A stretch of DNA of 41,161 nt from Candidatus Kuenenia stuttgartensis. GTDB taxonomy: Bacteria; Planctomycetota; Planctomycetia; Pirellulales; UBA1268. Where the stretch lies: positions 1-41,161 of the forward strand of contig CAMCYH010000017.1 of NCBI GenBank assembly GCA_945883745.1, written 5' to 3'. Of the stretch, positions 8,014 through 16,499 are shown piece after piece. Numbering within the stretch: position 1 is the first letter of the stretch; every line of letters starts with the position of its first letter. A program made the translations under genes and the position numbers. The notes under the pieces are model-generated. The model was given only the letters and a program-made list of their open reading frames with translations, was not told the DNA's origin and did not search any database.

Positions 8014-8592
8014 ATGGAATCGTGCTCCCTCTGGCCGCGGTGGCTGCGGATCGTCGTGTCGATCGCGATCGCCGTCTACCTGTTGGCGGTAATGCTGCCT
8101 CCGTTGGCGGGGCCTCCTCCGGCGAGCCTTCTTGCCAACCTGTGCATTCAGCCCTTTCGGCCGTTGATTGGCGCGGTTGGGTTGGGGCATGGCTACCGCT
8201 TTTTCGCGCCGAATCCCGGCCCCGGGCATTCCTTTCGCTGGGCCGTGCAGATGCCCGACCGGAGCCAGACAGCGGGCGTCATACCCGACGCGAAAACGGA
8301 CTGGCCCCGGCTGCTGTACCACCGGCGGTTCATGCTCCCTGAAAAGATATCGGCACTCGTCCCTCTCCCGGACGCACCGGCGGAGGTCGTTGCCAACGCC
8401 AAGCGAGAGTGGCAGCCGCTCGTGAAAGACCTTGCGGCGCATCTCCTCGCACGTGAAGGGGGCAGCCGGATCGAACTCACGCTCGTCGAGCATTACCTGC
8501 CGGCACCGGAGGAGGTGACGGAGGGCAGGGGAGGGGAGGACGTGTCGATTCCTTTGGGCACGTATGCCTGGCCACAGAAAGGCGACCGATGA
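8014..8592 (+). CDS. Small single-span membrane protein, HTTM partner
   Basis: A 192-residue protein without a named family that I recognise. One hydrophobic helix spans about residues 10-32. It is followed by a segment with G-H-G-Y-R-F-F-A-P-N-P near residues 58-68 and a soluble C-terminal half of about 120 residues. It overlaps the HTTM gene by four bases (ATGA), so the two products are probably made together and may form a complex (inference). A TAGAGT hexamer at 8002-8007, seven bases before the ATG, could be a -10 element, but then the leader would be almost absent. There is no strong Shine-Dalgarno site. Confidence 0.7.
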   Translation: MESCSLWPRWLRIVVSIAIAVYLLAVMLPPLAGPPPASLLANLCIQPFRPLIGAVGLGHGYRFFAPNPGPGHSFRWAVQMPDRSQTAGVIPDAKTDWPRLLYHRRFMLPEKISALVPLPDAPAEVVANAKREWQPLVKDLAAHLLAREGGSRIELTLVEHYLPAPEEVTEGRGGEDVSIPLGTYAWPQKGDR

Positions 8593-9575
8593 TCGAACCC
8601 GCCGATGGTCAGCGCGCCGGTATCGCCGGATGGCTCGGCGACTGGGCGACGGCGTGGAACCGCTTTTGGTTCACGCCCGCCGACCCGCTGCCCTTGGCCG
8701 TGATTCGCATCGCCACCGGGCTGCTGCTCACCTGGTCGATGGCGGTCTGGCTGCTCGACATCGATGCGTTCTTCGGCACGGCAGGCTGGCAGCGGCCGGA
8801 AAACGTCTGGCGATCCAACGACCAGCCCTGGCAATGGAGCTGGTATTTTGCGGCATCGTCGCCAACTGGGGCCCGCGTGCTCTGCGGTATCACGCTCATT
8901 GCTGCGGTGCTTCTGACGATCGGGCTGGCGACTCCGCTCGCGGCGGTCGTCGCGTTTGCGGGCCTCGTGAGCGCCGTCAATCGTGCGCCGCTCAATGTCT
9001 TCGGCCTCGACGACACGCTCGGCCTGCTCCTCATTCCCTTGGTCATAGGCCCGGCGGGGGCGGTGCTCTCGGTCGACAGCCTGCTGTTCGCGGGGCAGGG
9101 AGCGACCCCCTCGGTGCGGGCGTCGATCGCCCTGCGGCTGCTGCAGGTGCACCTGTGCGTCGTCTATTTCTTTTCGGGCGGCGGTAAATTGCTCGGGGCG
9201 AGTTGGTGGGAGGGCACCGCGGTCTGGGGAGCTGCCGCCAACGTGCAGTACCGTACCCTCGATCTGACCTGGCTGGCCCGACATCCGCTGCTCGTCAATG
9301 CGATCACGCTGGCCACGGTCTTCTGGGAGGCTGCCTATGCGGCCCTCGTCTGGCCCCGGCTGACGCGGCCGCTGGTTCTTGCGATGGCCGTGGTGGTCCA
9401 CTTGGGAATAGGGCTTGCCATGGGCATGATGGAGTTTGGGTTGGCCATGATCGTGGCAAACCTCGCCTTCGTACCGGTAGCCTGGTTTCGGTCGTTTGTT
9501 TCCCCTCGTGCTGATTCAACCAGTCCCCTTTCCCCCCGTTCCATTTCTCCTGGATCCCTGAAAGTCGTTTCATGA
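8589..9575 (+). CDS. HTTM-domain integral membrane protein
   Basis: A 328-residue polytopic membrane protein with about seven to eight hydrophobic helices. It matches the HTTM family (horizontally transferred transmembrane domain, related to the membrane part of vitamin K-dependent gamma-carboxylase). The typical N-terminal helix PLAVIRIATGLLLTWSM (about residues 36-52) and the later LRLLQVHLCVVYFFSGGGKL segment are visible. There is no lumenal carboxylase domain, so carboxylation should not be assumed; the role of bacterial HTTM proteins is mostly unknown. It overlaps both its neighbours by ATGA (the 192-residue protein upstream and asd downstream), so it sits in a tightly coupled operon with biosynthetic genes. 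DoxX-type proteins are a more distant alternative. Confidence 0.8.
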   Translation: MIEPADGQRAGIAGWLGDWATAWNRFWFTPADPLPLAVIRIATGLLLTWSMAVWLLDIDAFFGTAGWQRPENVWRSNDQPWQWSWYFAASSPTGARVLCGITLIAAVLLTIGLATPLAAVVAFAGLVSAVNRAPLNVFGLDDTLGLLLIPLVIGPAGAVLSVDSLLFAGQGATPSVRASIALRLLQVHLCVVYFFSGGGKLLGASWWEGTAVWGAAANVQYRTLDLTWLARHPLLVNAITLATVFWEAAYAALVWPRLTRPLVLAMAVVVHLGIGLAMGMMEFGLAMIVANLAFVPVAWFRSFVSPRADSTSPLSPRSISPGSLKVVS

Positions 9576-10609
9576 TCGACACGCTCGCAGTCGTGGGTGC
9601 CACCGGCGCCGTGGGCCGCATCATCGTTTCTCTGTTGCTCGAGCGAGAATTTCCCGCGCGGCGAATCAAGCTGCTCGCCTCACCGCGGTCGGCCGGCAAG
9701 CCGATGACGGTGGCGGGCCGCTCGTTCGATGTCGAGGTGCTCGAACCCGACGCTTTTACGGGCGTGCAGGTGGCGATTGGCAGCACGCCCGATGAGGTGG
9801 CGGCAGAATTTGTTCCCTGGGCAGTGGAGCGGGGCACCGTGGTCGTCGACGAAAGTGCGTTCTTCCGGATGGACCCGCAGGTGCCGCTGGTCATCCCGGA
9901 GGTCAATCCGGAGGCGATCGCCACTCACCGGGGGATCATTGCCAGCCCCAATTGCTCGACGACGCAGATGGTCATGGTGATGAAACCACTGCATGATGCG
10001 GCGCGGGTCAAGCGGGTGGTCGTCAGCACCTACCAGGCCGTGAGCGGTGCGGGGCTGGCTGCGACGACGGAGATGGAGCAGGGAATCGCCGCCTGGCTCA
10101 AGGGAGAGACTGAGCCCCGCAGCATTTTTCCGCATCCAATCGCGGCCAATCTCATCCCGCAGATCGGCTCGCCCCGACCTGGCGGCGCGACGAGCGAAGA
10201 GATGAAAATGGTCGTCGAGACGCGGCGGATTCTGGGGGATGAGTCGATCGGTGTCTGTGCGACCTGCGTGCGGGTGCCGGTCGCCACCGGCCACAGTGAA
10301 TCGATCCTCATCGAGACCGAAAAGAAGCTCTCGGCCGACGAGGCTCGTGTGCTCTTGTCGAAGGCGCCCGGCATCACCGTGATCGACGACCTGGAGAACA
10401 AGCAGTATCCGACGCCACGGTCGAGCAGCGGCCGTGACGACGTGTTTGTCGGCCGGATTCGCGAAGATCTGTCGAGTCCGTCCGGCATCGCGCTGTGGTG
10501 TGTTTCGGATAACCTCCGGAAGGGTGCCGCCACCAACGCCGTGCAGATTGCCGAACATCTGGTGGCCCGGATGCTGCGGGCAGGGGGAGGCCAGACGGTG
10601 CGGGCATGA
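9572..10609 (+). CDS. asd: Aspartate-semialdehyde dehydrogenase
   Basis: A 345-residue enzyme that reduces aspartyl phosphate to aspartate semialdehyde with NADPH, the branch point to lysine, diaminopimelate, threonine and methionine. The N-terminus has the nucleotide-binding loop GATGAVG (residues 9-15). The catalytic cysteine is Cys128 in PNCSTTQ, and the active-site histidine lies near residue 241 in GHSESI. The length is normal for the Gram-positive-like/planctomycete branch. The ATG overlaps the HTTM stop, and the TGA overlaps the truA ATG. Confidence 0.96.
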   Translation: MIDTLAVVGATGAVGRIIVSLLLEREFPARRIKLLASPRSAGKPMTVAGRSFDVEVLEPDAFTGVQVAIGSTPDEVAAEFVPWAVERGTVVVDESAFFRMDPQVPLVIPEVNPEAIATHRGIIASPNCSTTQMVMVMKPLHDAARVKRVVVSTYQAVSGAGLAATTEMEQGIAAWLKGETEPRSIFPHPIAANLIPQIGSPRPGGATSEEMKMVVETRRILGDESIGVCATCVRVPVATGHSESILIETEKKLSADEARVLLSKAPGITVIDDLENKQYPTPRSSSGRDDVFVGRIREDLSSPSGIALWCVSDNLRKGAATNAVQIAEHLVARMLRAGGGQTVRA

Positions 10610-11433
10610 ACGACGTTGGTTCCGCTACCGCGACCCGCTCGATCTGTCTGAAGCTCGCGTATGACGGCACCCGCTACTCCGGCTGGCAGGCACAGCCGGG
10701 CCGACCGACGGTGCAGGGGGCGGTCGCCGAGGCAATCCGTGGGATCAGTGGCGAGGAGATTCTTCCTCGCGGCTGCAGCAGGACCGATGCGGGCGTGCAT
10801 GCGCTGTCCCAAATCGTCGGATTCACCACACGCAGTGGTCTCTCGGCGGCGGTCTGGGTGCGGGCGCTCAACGCCCGGCTACCGCCCGACGTGACCGTGG
10901 TCGCGGGCTGTGAAGCCCCGCCTGACTTTCACCCACTGCGGGCTGCGGTCCGTAAAACCTACCGGTATCGCATTCATGACGCCCCCTGGCGGCCGGTCTT
11001 GCAGCGGCACCTCGTCTGGCGGTGGAAATCGCGGCTCGACGTGGCGGCCATGCAGGAGGCGGCGACGGCACTCGTCGGAGAGCATGACTTTACATCCTTC
11101 GAGACCACGCCCTCCACGCGGCCCTCGAAAATCCGCACCGTCTACCGGCTCGGGGTGGCCCGGCGGTCAAGCGACGCCGACATTCCCGAGGCCGAGGTCT
11201 GGATGGAAGTCGAGGGAAATGGTTTCCTATACAACATGGTTCGGATCATCGCGGGTTCGCTCGTGATGGTCGGCTGTGGAAAGCGGCGGCCGCAATGGCT
11301 CCGCGACGTGCTGGCGGCGCGGTGCCGCCCCGCAGCCGGACCGACCGCCCCGCCCCAAGGCCTTGTCCTCTTGGCCGTCGACCTCGATCCGGAGCCCGCA
11401 TGGGCAGCCTCCCCGCTCAACTCGGAAGCCTGA
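10606..11433 (+). CDS. truA: tRNA pseudouridine synthase A
   Basis: A 275-residue enzyme that converts uridines 38-40 of the tRNA anticodon arm to pseudouridine. The catalytic aspartate is Asp61 in CSRTDAGVHA; KTYRYRI and the GNGFLYNMVRII segment are the other conserved blocks. The size is typical. Its start overlaps the asd stop (ATGA), and the last 34 bases overlap the start of the kinase gene in another frame, so translation of the kinase probably depends on truA. Confidence 0.96.
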   Translation: MNDVGSATATRSICLKLAYDGTRYSGWQAQPGRPTVQGAVAEAIRGISGEEILPRGCSRTDAGVHALSQIVGFTTRSGLSAAVWVRALNARLPPDVTVVAGCEAPPDFHPLRAAVRKTYRYRIHDAPWRPVLQRHLVWRWKSRLDVAAMQEAATALVGEHDFTSFETTPSTRPSKIRTVYRLGVARRSSDADIPEAEVWMEVEGNGFLYNMVRIIAGSLVMVGCGKRRPQWLRDVLAARCRPAAGPTAPPQGLVLLAVDLDPEPAWAASPLNSEA

Positions 11434-12224
11434 AGCCTGTCCGCCAGCTCGGCGTTGGTAAGCACTGTCAGATCTGGGAAGCGCTCGACGGCGTGGCGTC
11501 GACGAGCGTCGCCGTGAAGGTGGTCGACCCGGAGATGGCGCACGACGTCGGCCAACGCCGGCTTTTGGAGCACGAACTCAAAGTCGCGACCAGCCTGGCC
11601 CACCCTGGTCTCGTCCGCATCGACCGGTTCGAAGACGAGGCCGGCCTGCCGCTCCTCGTCATGGAACTCTTTCCGCACGACAATCTCAAGCGGCAGGTGG
11701 CCGCGGGGGTCGAGCAGCTTGCACCGCGGCTGCAGCGGATCGCCATGGAGACGGCGATGGCCCTCGATCACATGCACAGCCGCGGCTGGGTGCACCGCGA
11801 CGTGAAGCCCGACAACATCCTCGCGGCTGCCGATGGCAAGGTGAAGGTGATCGACTTCGCGATCGCCAGCCGTCGGCCCGGCCTGCTCGGCGGGCTGTGG
11901 GGCGGACAACAAGCCCAGGGGTCTCCGAGCTACATGGCTCCGGAGCAGATTCGTGGCGGTCGCGTCGACCCCCGGGCCGACATCTACTCGCTGGGGTGCA
12001 CCTTCTACGAGTTGGTCACCGGTGAGGTGCCGTATTCGGCTGTGACCACCAACGATCTGCTCAACAAGCACGTCTCCGCGCCGGTGCCGTCCGTGACGCT
12101 GCACAAGCCCTCGTTCCCGACGGCGGCCGCGCGGCTGATCAGCCGGATGATGGCCAAGCGACCTGCCGACCGGCCGGGCTCGATGCAAGACGTGATCGCG
12201 GAAGTTCGCACCTTTCGGGCGTAG
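11400..12224 (+). CDS. Cytoplasmic Ser/Thr protein kinase with DFA in place of DFG
   Basis: A 274-residue Hanks-type kinase that is all kinase domain, with no membrane helix or sensor domain. Visible elements are a glycine loop LGVGKHCQIW (17-26, third glycine absent), Lys40 in VAVKVV, HRDVKPDN (132-139) with the catalytic aspartate, the metal-binding aspartate in IDFA (DFG changed to DFA at 152-154) and the MAPEQ motif (179-183). The key Lys and Asp residues are kept, so it is probably active, although the DFG glycine change may affect the activation loop. The start at 11400 is chosen because the kinase fold begins there; upstream codons are truA in another frame. It is the last gene of the coupled run. 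Its substrates are unknown. Confidence 0.88.
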   Translation: MGSLPAQLGSLKPVRQLGVGKHCQIWEALDGVASTSVAVKVVDPEMAHDVGQRRLLEHELKVATSLAHPGLVRIDRFEDEAGLPLLVMELFPHDNLKRQVAAGVEQLAPRLQRIAMETAMALDHMHSRGWVHRDVKPDNILAAADGKVKVIDFAIASRRPGLLGGLWGGQQAQGSPSYMAPEQIRGGRVDPRADIYSLGCTFYELVTGEVPYSAVTTNDLLNKHVSAPVPSVTLHKPSFPTAAARLISRMMAKRPADRPGSMQDVIAEVRTFRA

Positions 12225-12343
12225 ACCGCCTGCGCGGCGGCGTTGTCCCTCGCTCCTGTGCGATCGATCGCGATTGACGCCGGACTCGGCCGGCGGAGAA
12301 AATCCGATCTTCGCGACCACGTTTATACAAGGATCTTTGCGAC

Positions 12344-13309
12344 ATGGCCCACGGCCTTCACCGCCTGCCTCTGGAAAAGCCGATCTATGAGATCGAGGAC
12401 CGGATCATTGCGCTCGAGGCGGCGCCGGTAGGCGGCCAAGAACAGGAAAAACTGCGGCTCCTCAAGCGGGAGCTGGTCGAGCTGCAAAGAAAGGTGTTTG
12501 GCAATCTTGATCCGTGGCAGACCGTCGAGGTGGCTCGGCATCCCGACCGTCCGAAAACGAGCGACTATCTCCACATGGTGTTCGACGAGTTTGTGGAGTT
12601 GCATGGTGACAAGTCGTTCGGTGACGATCCGGCGATGCTGACGGGTTTTGCCAAGCTCGACCGTCACAAGGTGCTGGTGATCGGTCATCAGAAGGGCAAG
12701 ACGCTCGCCGAGCGGCAGGCCTGCCATTTCGGGTGTGCCCATCCGGAGGGCTACCGCAAGGCGATGGGGAAGATGCGACTTGCGGCAAAGTATGGCCTGC
12801 CGGTGATCTGCCTGATCGACACGCCCGGCGCCTATCCCGGCGTCGGCGCCGAGGAGCGGGGGCAGGCCCAGGTGATCGCGGAGAGCATGTTTCTGATGGC
12901 GTCGCTGCCGGTGCCCATCGTCTGTGTTGTTATCGGTGAGGGAGGCTCGGGAGGGGCGCTCGGGATCGGTGTTGGCGATCGGGTGGCGATCCTGGAGCAT
13001 GCCTACTACAGCGTGATCAGCCCCGAGGGCTGTGCCGGCATCCTGTGGAAGAGCGCCGAGTACAAGGCGGATGCGGCCCGGGCCTTGCGGATGCGGTCGC
13101 GAGACCTGGCTGAGTTTGGCGTGGTTGACGCCGTGATCGACGAACCGGCAGGGGGCGCTCATCGGGAGCCGCGGCAGATGGCTTCCCGTCTCAAGACCTA
13201 CCTCGTGCGAACGCTTCGAGAACTGGTGGAGAAGCCGGTGGAGTCGCTCGTCGACGCCCGCTACGAAAAGTTCCGCCGCATGGGTGTGTTTGCCGAAGCG
13301 ACGGCCTGA
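12344..13309 (+). CDS. accA: Acetyl-CoA carboxylase carboxyltransferase subunit alpha
   Basis: A 321-residue subunit that, with AccD, transfers the carboxyl group from biotin to acetyl-CoA in fatty-acid synthesis. The N-terminal helix LEKPIYEIEDRI and the carboxyltransferase core (TPGAYPGVGAEERGQ near residue 165, GEGGSGGALG near 202, ISPEGCAGILW near 225) are clear. AAGGA at 12329-12333 lies 10 bases before the ATG. A TATACA hexamer at 12324-12329 could be a -10, but would leave a very short leader. It is preceded by a 119-base spacer after the kinase gene, so it is probably its own unit. accD is not in the window. Confidence 0.96.
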   Translation: MAHGLHRLPLEKPIYEIEDRIIALEAAPVGGQEQEKLRLLKRELVELQRKVFGNLDPWQTVEVARHPDRPKTSDYLHMVFDEFVELHGDKSFGDDPAMLTGFAKLDRHKVLVIGHQKGKTLAERQACHFGCAHPEGYRKAMGKMRLAAKYGLPVICLIDTPGAYPGVGAEERGQAQVIAESMFLMASLPVPIVCVVIGEGGSGGALGIGVGDRVAILEHAYYSVISPEGCAGILWKSAEYKADAARALRMRSRDLAEFGVVDAVIDEPAGGAHREPRQMASRLKTYLVRTLRELVEKPVESLVDARYEKFRRMGVFAEATA

Positions 13310-13340
13310 GATAGCCAATCAGCCCAAAACGCGCCCCACT

Positions 13341-13379
13341 CCCCAACGTCCGATAATGTCTCTTATGTCCGGTTTGGGG
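13341..13379 (+). terminator. Weak dyad after accA
   Basis: CCCCAA (13341-13346) pairs with TTGGGG (13374-13379), with a small inner ATAA/TTAT stem. It lies in the 221-base space between convergent accA and cvpA, which otherwise shows no gene. There is no T-run. This is a possible bidirectional terminator at low confidence. Confidence 0.28.
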
Positions 13380-13530
13380 CCCCCTGCCACATTCGCTTTT
13401 TCCCGGGCGAAATCACCCGCCTCGCCCCCGAAGTATCCGTGTCTCCTTGTCTTCCCTCCTGGTCAGTGTGGAGCGTGAGGCGACACGCCAACGCCCCCGT
13501 CTCAGCGCTCCAGCGTGCTCCGCATTCGGC

Positions 13531-14385
13531 TCACCGCCGAGCATTTGGCAGCGGTGACTGAGTGCCGATCGGAAACGGTTGCGGGGGTACAACCGGGCTG
13601 GGCACCGCGAAGCTGCTCGCGGCTGGTGTCTGGTAGCCAGCCGGCTGGTTGGCGGCGGGAGTTTCCCCTCGGGAAACGAACCACGACGAGCCTTGTGGAA
13701 GCCCGCCGGCTTGTCTGGCCCCCTGCTCCGGTGCGGCCCCCTGCTCCGCGCCCGCCCACGCGGCGGCAGAACTGATGCCGCTCCAGATCGACTCCAGCGG
13801 CGACGGCCCCTGCGTTGTGACTGCTCCCGGGTCCGTTGCTGCTGTTCGGGCTGCGGGCACGCCGCCCGAGCGTTGGAACTGCTCCTCGAACTGCTTTACG
13901 AAGGGATCGATCGTGTCGTGTATTTCCTTGGGCAGGTATTCGTCGGCACGGACAAGCAGGTCGGCGACGAGTCGACCGCTCTGGCTGGCCACGACCTGCG
14001 GCCGGTAATCCGGAGCAAGAGTCACGGCAAAGAACGTGATCACAACGCACAAGAGCGCGCCCTTCGCCGCGCCGAACACCAGGCCGAGCTGGTGGTCGAA
14101 AGCAGAGAGATGGACCGCATTGATGGCACCGGAAACGATTCGAAACACAAGCCAGACGGCAAACGATGTTGCGACATAGAGGGCGAGCATCGAGGCAAAG
14201 CGATTCCACGGCGCCTGCTGGCCGAAATATGGGGCAAACTGGCTCCCGAACCGCATGGCAACGAATCCGCTGGCAACGATTCCGGCGATCCAGGCAAGTT
14301 GCCAGACCATGCCCTTGAAGTAGCCCAGCAACGCGGTCGCCGCGAGAATTCCAAGCATGACCAGATCGTAGCCTTCAATCGCCAC
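13531..14385 (-). CDS. CvpA family membrane protein
   Basis: A 284-residue protein with four predicted helices in the first 125 residues, the CvpA domain layout: DLVMLGILAATALLGYFKGM at the start, then helices near 30-48, 63-84 and 105-122. CvpA in E. coli is needed for colicin V production and bile tolerance; its biochemical role is not settled. The C-terminal half (about residues 150-284) is low-complexity, rich in Pro, Ala, Gly and Gln, and poorly conserved. The start is GTG at 14385, because GAGGAGG (complement of 14392-14398) lies six bases upstream and family proteins begin here; a longer ATG start at 14445 is rejected. It is convergent with accA and divergent from the DUF457 gene. Confidence 0.85.
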   Translation of the reverse strand: MAIEGYDLVMLGILAATALLGYFKGMVWQLAWIAGIVASGFVAMRFGSQFAPYFGQQAPWNRFASMLALYVATSFAVWLVFRIVSGAINAVHLSAFDHQLGLVFGAAKGALLCVVITFFAVTLAPDYRPQVVASQSGRLVADLLVRADEYLPKEIHDTIDPFVKQFEEQFQRSGGVPAARTAATDPGAVTTQGPSPLESIWSGISSAAAWAGAEQGAAPEQGARQAGGLPQGSSWFVSRGETPAANQPAGYQTPAASSFAVPSPVVPPQPFPIGTQSPLPNARR

Positions 14386-14639
14386 AGGCAGCCTCCTCGA
14401 GTGGGGCGTGAGTCTAGGAGCCAAAGGATGGAGAACGAAGACCAATCGAGCCTCCGCGAAATCGATGCGTTCAACAAAGACAACCCAATCGCCGCGAGAT
14501 ACCCAATCGCCCTCTTTTCCCCATGCCGCGTAAGCGATCTCTTCGGCGGGTCTGTTGTCGCGGGTCGCAGCGTATCATGCGTAAACCTTGTCGTTCCGGC
14601 AGTGCAGGGGATGGGCGAGTTTTCCGGGTGACGGTTGCT

Positions 14640-14715
14640 TCTGCGAACTGCCGACAAGAGGGTGTTGGCAAAGACGGATAGTCTGCGCAGATGACGGCGG
14701 GGAGGAAAGTCCACG
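14640..14715 (+). promoter_or_regulatory. Structured leader (three-way-junction-like) before the DUF457 gene
   Basis: TCTGCG (14640-14645) pairs with CGCAGA (14686-14691) and encloses two hairpins: GCCGACA/TGTTGGC (14650-14656 and 14663-14669, six-base loop) and AGAC/GTCT (14672-14675 and 14681-14684, five-base loop). It is followed by GGAGG (14701-14705), 10 bases before the GTG start. The string GGGGAGGAAAGTCC (14699-14712) copies the conserved 5' block of RNase P RNA, but no other RNase P block follows. The rest of the 330-base cvpA/DUF457 spacer (14386-14639) shows nothing I can name. Confidence 0.45.
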
Positions 14716-15435
14716 GTGCCCGGGTTTCGCGAGCACATTACCGGTTCGACGATCGTGGGAGTGACCTACGGCGCGGCAGCGTGGTATGCCGGCGGGCTGC
14801 CCCCGCTGACGTGCACGCTGGCGGCCGGCCTTTGCGCCGCCTCCGGGATGATGCCCGATCTCGACAGTGATTCCGGCCGCCCTCTTCAGGAGAGCATCGG
14901 TTTTGTGGCGGCGGTGATTCCCGTGATGCTGCTGCCGCGGATGCACCACCTGTCGCTGTCGCTGGAAGCGACCATCATTATTGGCGGGGCGATTTACCTG
15001 GCGATTCGTTTTGGTCTGGCGTGGCTTCTCAACACCTATTCCGTGCACCGCGGAATGTTTCACAGCGTCCCGGCGGCGGCGGTCGCCGGACTGGCGGTGT
15101 TTCTCGCCTTCGATTCCTTCGATCCCATGCGAAGGTACTTCGTCGCCGGGGCGGCCGTGCTCGGCTACCTCACCCACCTGGTGCTTGACGAGATCTGGGC
15201 GGTTCGACTGGGACTGTTCGGACCGAAGGTGAAGAAGTCCTTCGGAACGGCGATGAAGTTTCTTGGGGGAGAGGCGTGGGCCAACATCGTCACCTACCTG
15301 CTTTTGGTCGCGCTCGGTGCCTGTGCCGCCTATGACGCCCACAAGACCGAGCACAATGCGGTGGTTCGCCAGCAGATGGAACAGGCATCTCGCGTGTATC
15401 AGACGCAACCGGCCCCATGGCAATACCGCCGGTGA
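14716..15435 (+). CDS. DUF457/YdjM-type membrane-bound putative metal-dependent hydrolase
   Basis: A 239-residue integral membrane protein with about five helices. It carries the family's metal-ligand pattern: His7, PDLDSD at 47-52, HRGMFHS at 111-117 and HLVLDE at 154-159. Related proteins such as E. coli YdjM are called LexA-regulated inner-membrane hydrolases, but no reaction is established. The start is GTG at 14716, with GGAGG 10 bases upstream and the conserved F-R-E-H motif immediately after it. The C-terminal tail after the last helix (about 205-239) is polar and may be cytoplasmic. Confidence 0.82.
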   Translation: MPGFREHITGSTIVGVTYGAAAWYAGGLPPLTCTLAAGLCAASGMMPDLDSDSGRPLQESIGFVAAVIPVMLLPRMHHLSLSLEATIIIGGAIYLAIRFGLAWLLNTYSVHRGMFHSVPAAAVAGLAVFLAFDSFDPMRRYFVAGAAVLGYLTHLVLDEIWAVRLGLFGPKVKKSFGTAMKFLGGEAWANIVTYLLLVALGACAAYDAHKTEHNAVVRQQMEQASRVYQTQPAPWQYRR

Positions 15436-15527
15436 GCCAGCCTGATGACCGCGCGGGCCCATGATCGCCCGCCTCCGAGGCGGGGCCATGGATTGATGTT
15501 TCCGCGGGCAGGTAGAATCCAGGATGT

Positions 15528-16499
15528 ATGGTGGCTCCCAACGCGATTCTCGTGCCGAACATGCTGGCCGCGGTCAGCCTCGGCGTCTATTTGGTGCTGA
15601 TTGCTGGGGCGGCGTTTGCCGGCGGGAGCACGATGGCGTTCTTCTCGCTCGGCCACCGGCGGATGCAGGTGCTGCTGTCGCTCACTGCCGGAGTGATGCT
15701 GGGCGTGGGGCTTCTGCACCTGCTGCCGCATGCCTTCTATGAGCTTGGCCACGACATCGACACGACAGCCGCCTGGGTGCTGGCCGGTTTCTTTTTGATG
15801 TTTCTCCTCGAGCGGGCGTTTCACGGGCATGCCCACCATACTGCCGACGGTGACCTCGCCACGCAGTCGGTCGGCCACGAGGAAGGCCATCACCATCACG
15901 ACCACACTCATGCCCATGCCCACGTCAGCGGACCGCTCGGGGCCTCGCGGCCGGCGCGTTGGGCCTGGCTCGGCGCGTTTGCCGGCCTCTCGCTCCACAG
16001 TCTCGCCGATGGGGCGGCGCTTGCGGCCTCTGTCAATGCCGACGCCACGCACGGCGCCGGCTTCCTCGCCGGGTTTGCGACGTTTCTGGCGGTGCTCCTT
16101 CACAAGCCCTTCGATGCCGGCATCATCGCGACGCTCATGGTCAACGCCGCAGCCACTCCTCGGCTGCGAGTTATCGTCAACGCGATCTACGCGGCCGTCG
16201 TGCCGGTGGGGGCTGCTTGCTTTCTCGCCAGCCTAAAACTCTTCGGGGATCACCAGGGTGACCTCCTGGGCATCGCGTTGGCGATGGCGGCTGGGGCCTT
16301 CCTCTGCATCGCGGCGGCTGATCTTCTGCCCGAGGTGCAGTTTCACAGCCACGATCGCGTGTTGCTGACGGTGTCACTCGCCATCGGTCTGGCCATCGCC
16401 TGGGGAATCACGACCATGGAGCAGGCGTCACACGGTCATTCGACCCACTCGCACTCTTCGTCTCCGACCATCCCGGCAGCCCCCCCGCACGATCACTGA
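15528..16499 (+). CDS. ZIP family metal transporter
   Basis: A 323-residue, roughly eight-helix transporter for divalent metals such as zinc or iron across the inner membrane. The histidine-rich loop between helices 3 and 4 (EEGHHHHDHTHAHAH near residues 121-135) and a His-rich C-terminus (HGHSTHSHS and a final HDH) fit metal sensing. The two metal motifs read HSLADG (near residue 156) and HKPFDA (near 191), where many ZIPs have HNxPEG and HExPE. TAGAAT at 15513-15518 may be its -10, with only a nine-base leader. The last seven bases overlap the convergent gene. Confidence 0.88.
   Translation: MVAPNAILVPNMLAAVSLGVYLVLIAGAAFAGGSTMAFFSLGHRRMQVLLSLTAGVMLGVGLLHLLPHAFYELGHDIDTTAAWVLAGFFLMFLLERAFHGHAHHTADGDLATQSVGHEEGHHHHDHTHAHAHVSGPLGASRPARWAWLGAFAGLSLHSLADGAALAASVNADATHGAGFLAGFATFLAVLLHKPFDAGIIATLMVNAAATPRLRVIVNAIYAAVVPVGAACFLASLKLFGDHQGDLLGIALAMAAGAFLCIAAADLLPEVQFHSHDRVLLTVSLAIGLAIAWGITTMEQASHGHSTHSHSSSPTIPAAPPHDH

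Noticed and set aside
13284..13478. Small plus-strand gene after accA
   Set aside because: It starts inside accA in another frame, has no domain, and its codon pattern does not match neighbours.
14699..14712. RNase P RNA gene, from GGGGAGGAAAGTCC
   Set aside because: Only the 5' hallmark string is present. The sequence after it encodes a clear DUF457 membrane protein, and none of the later RNase P blocks occurs in the next 400 bases.
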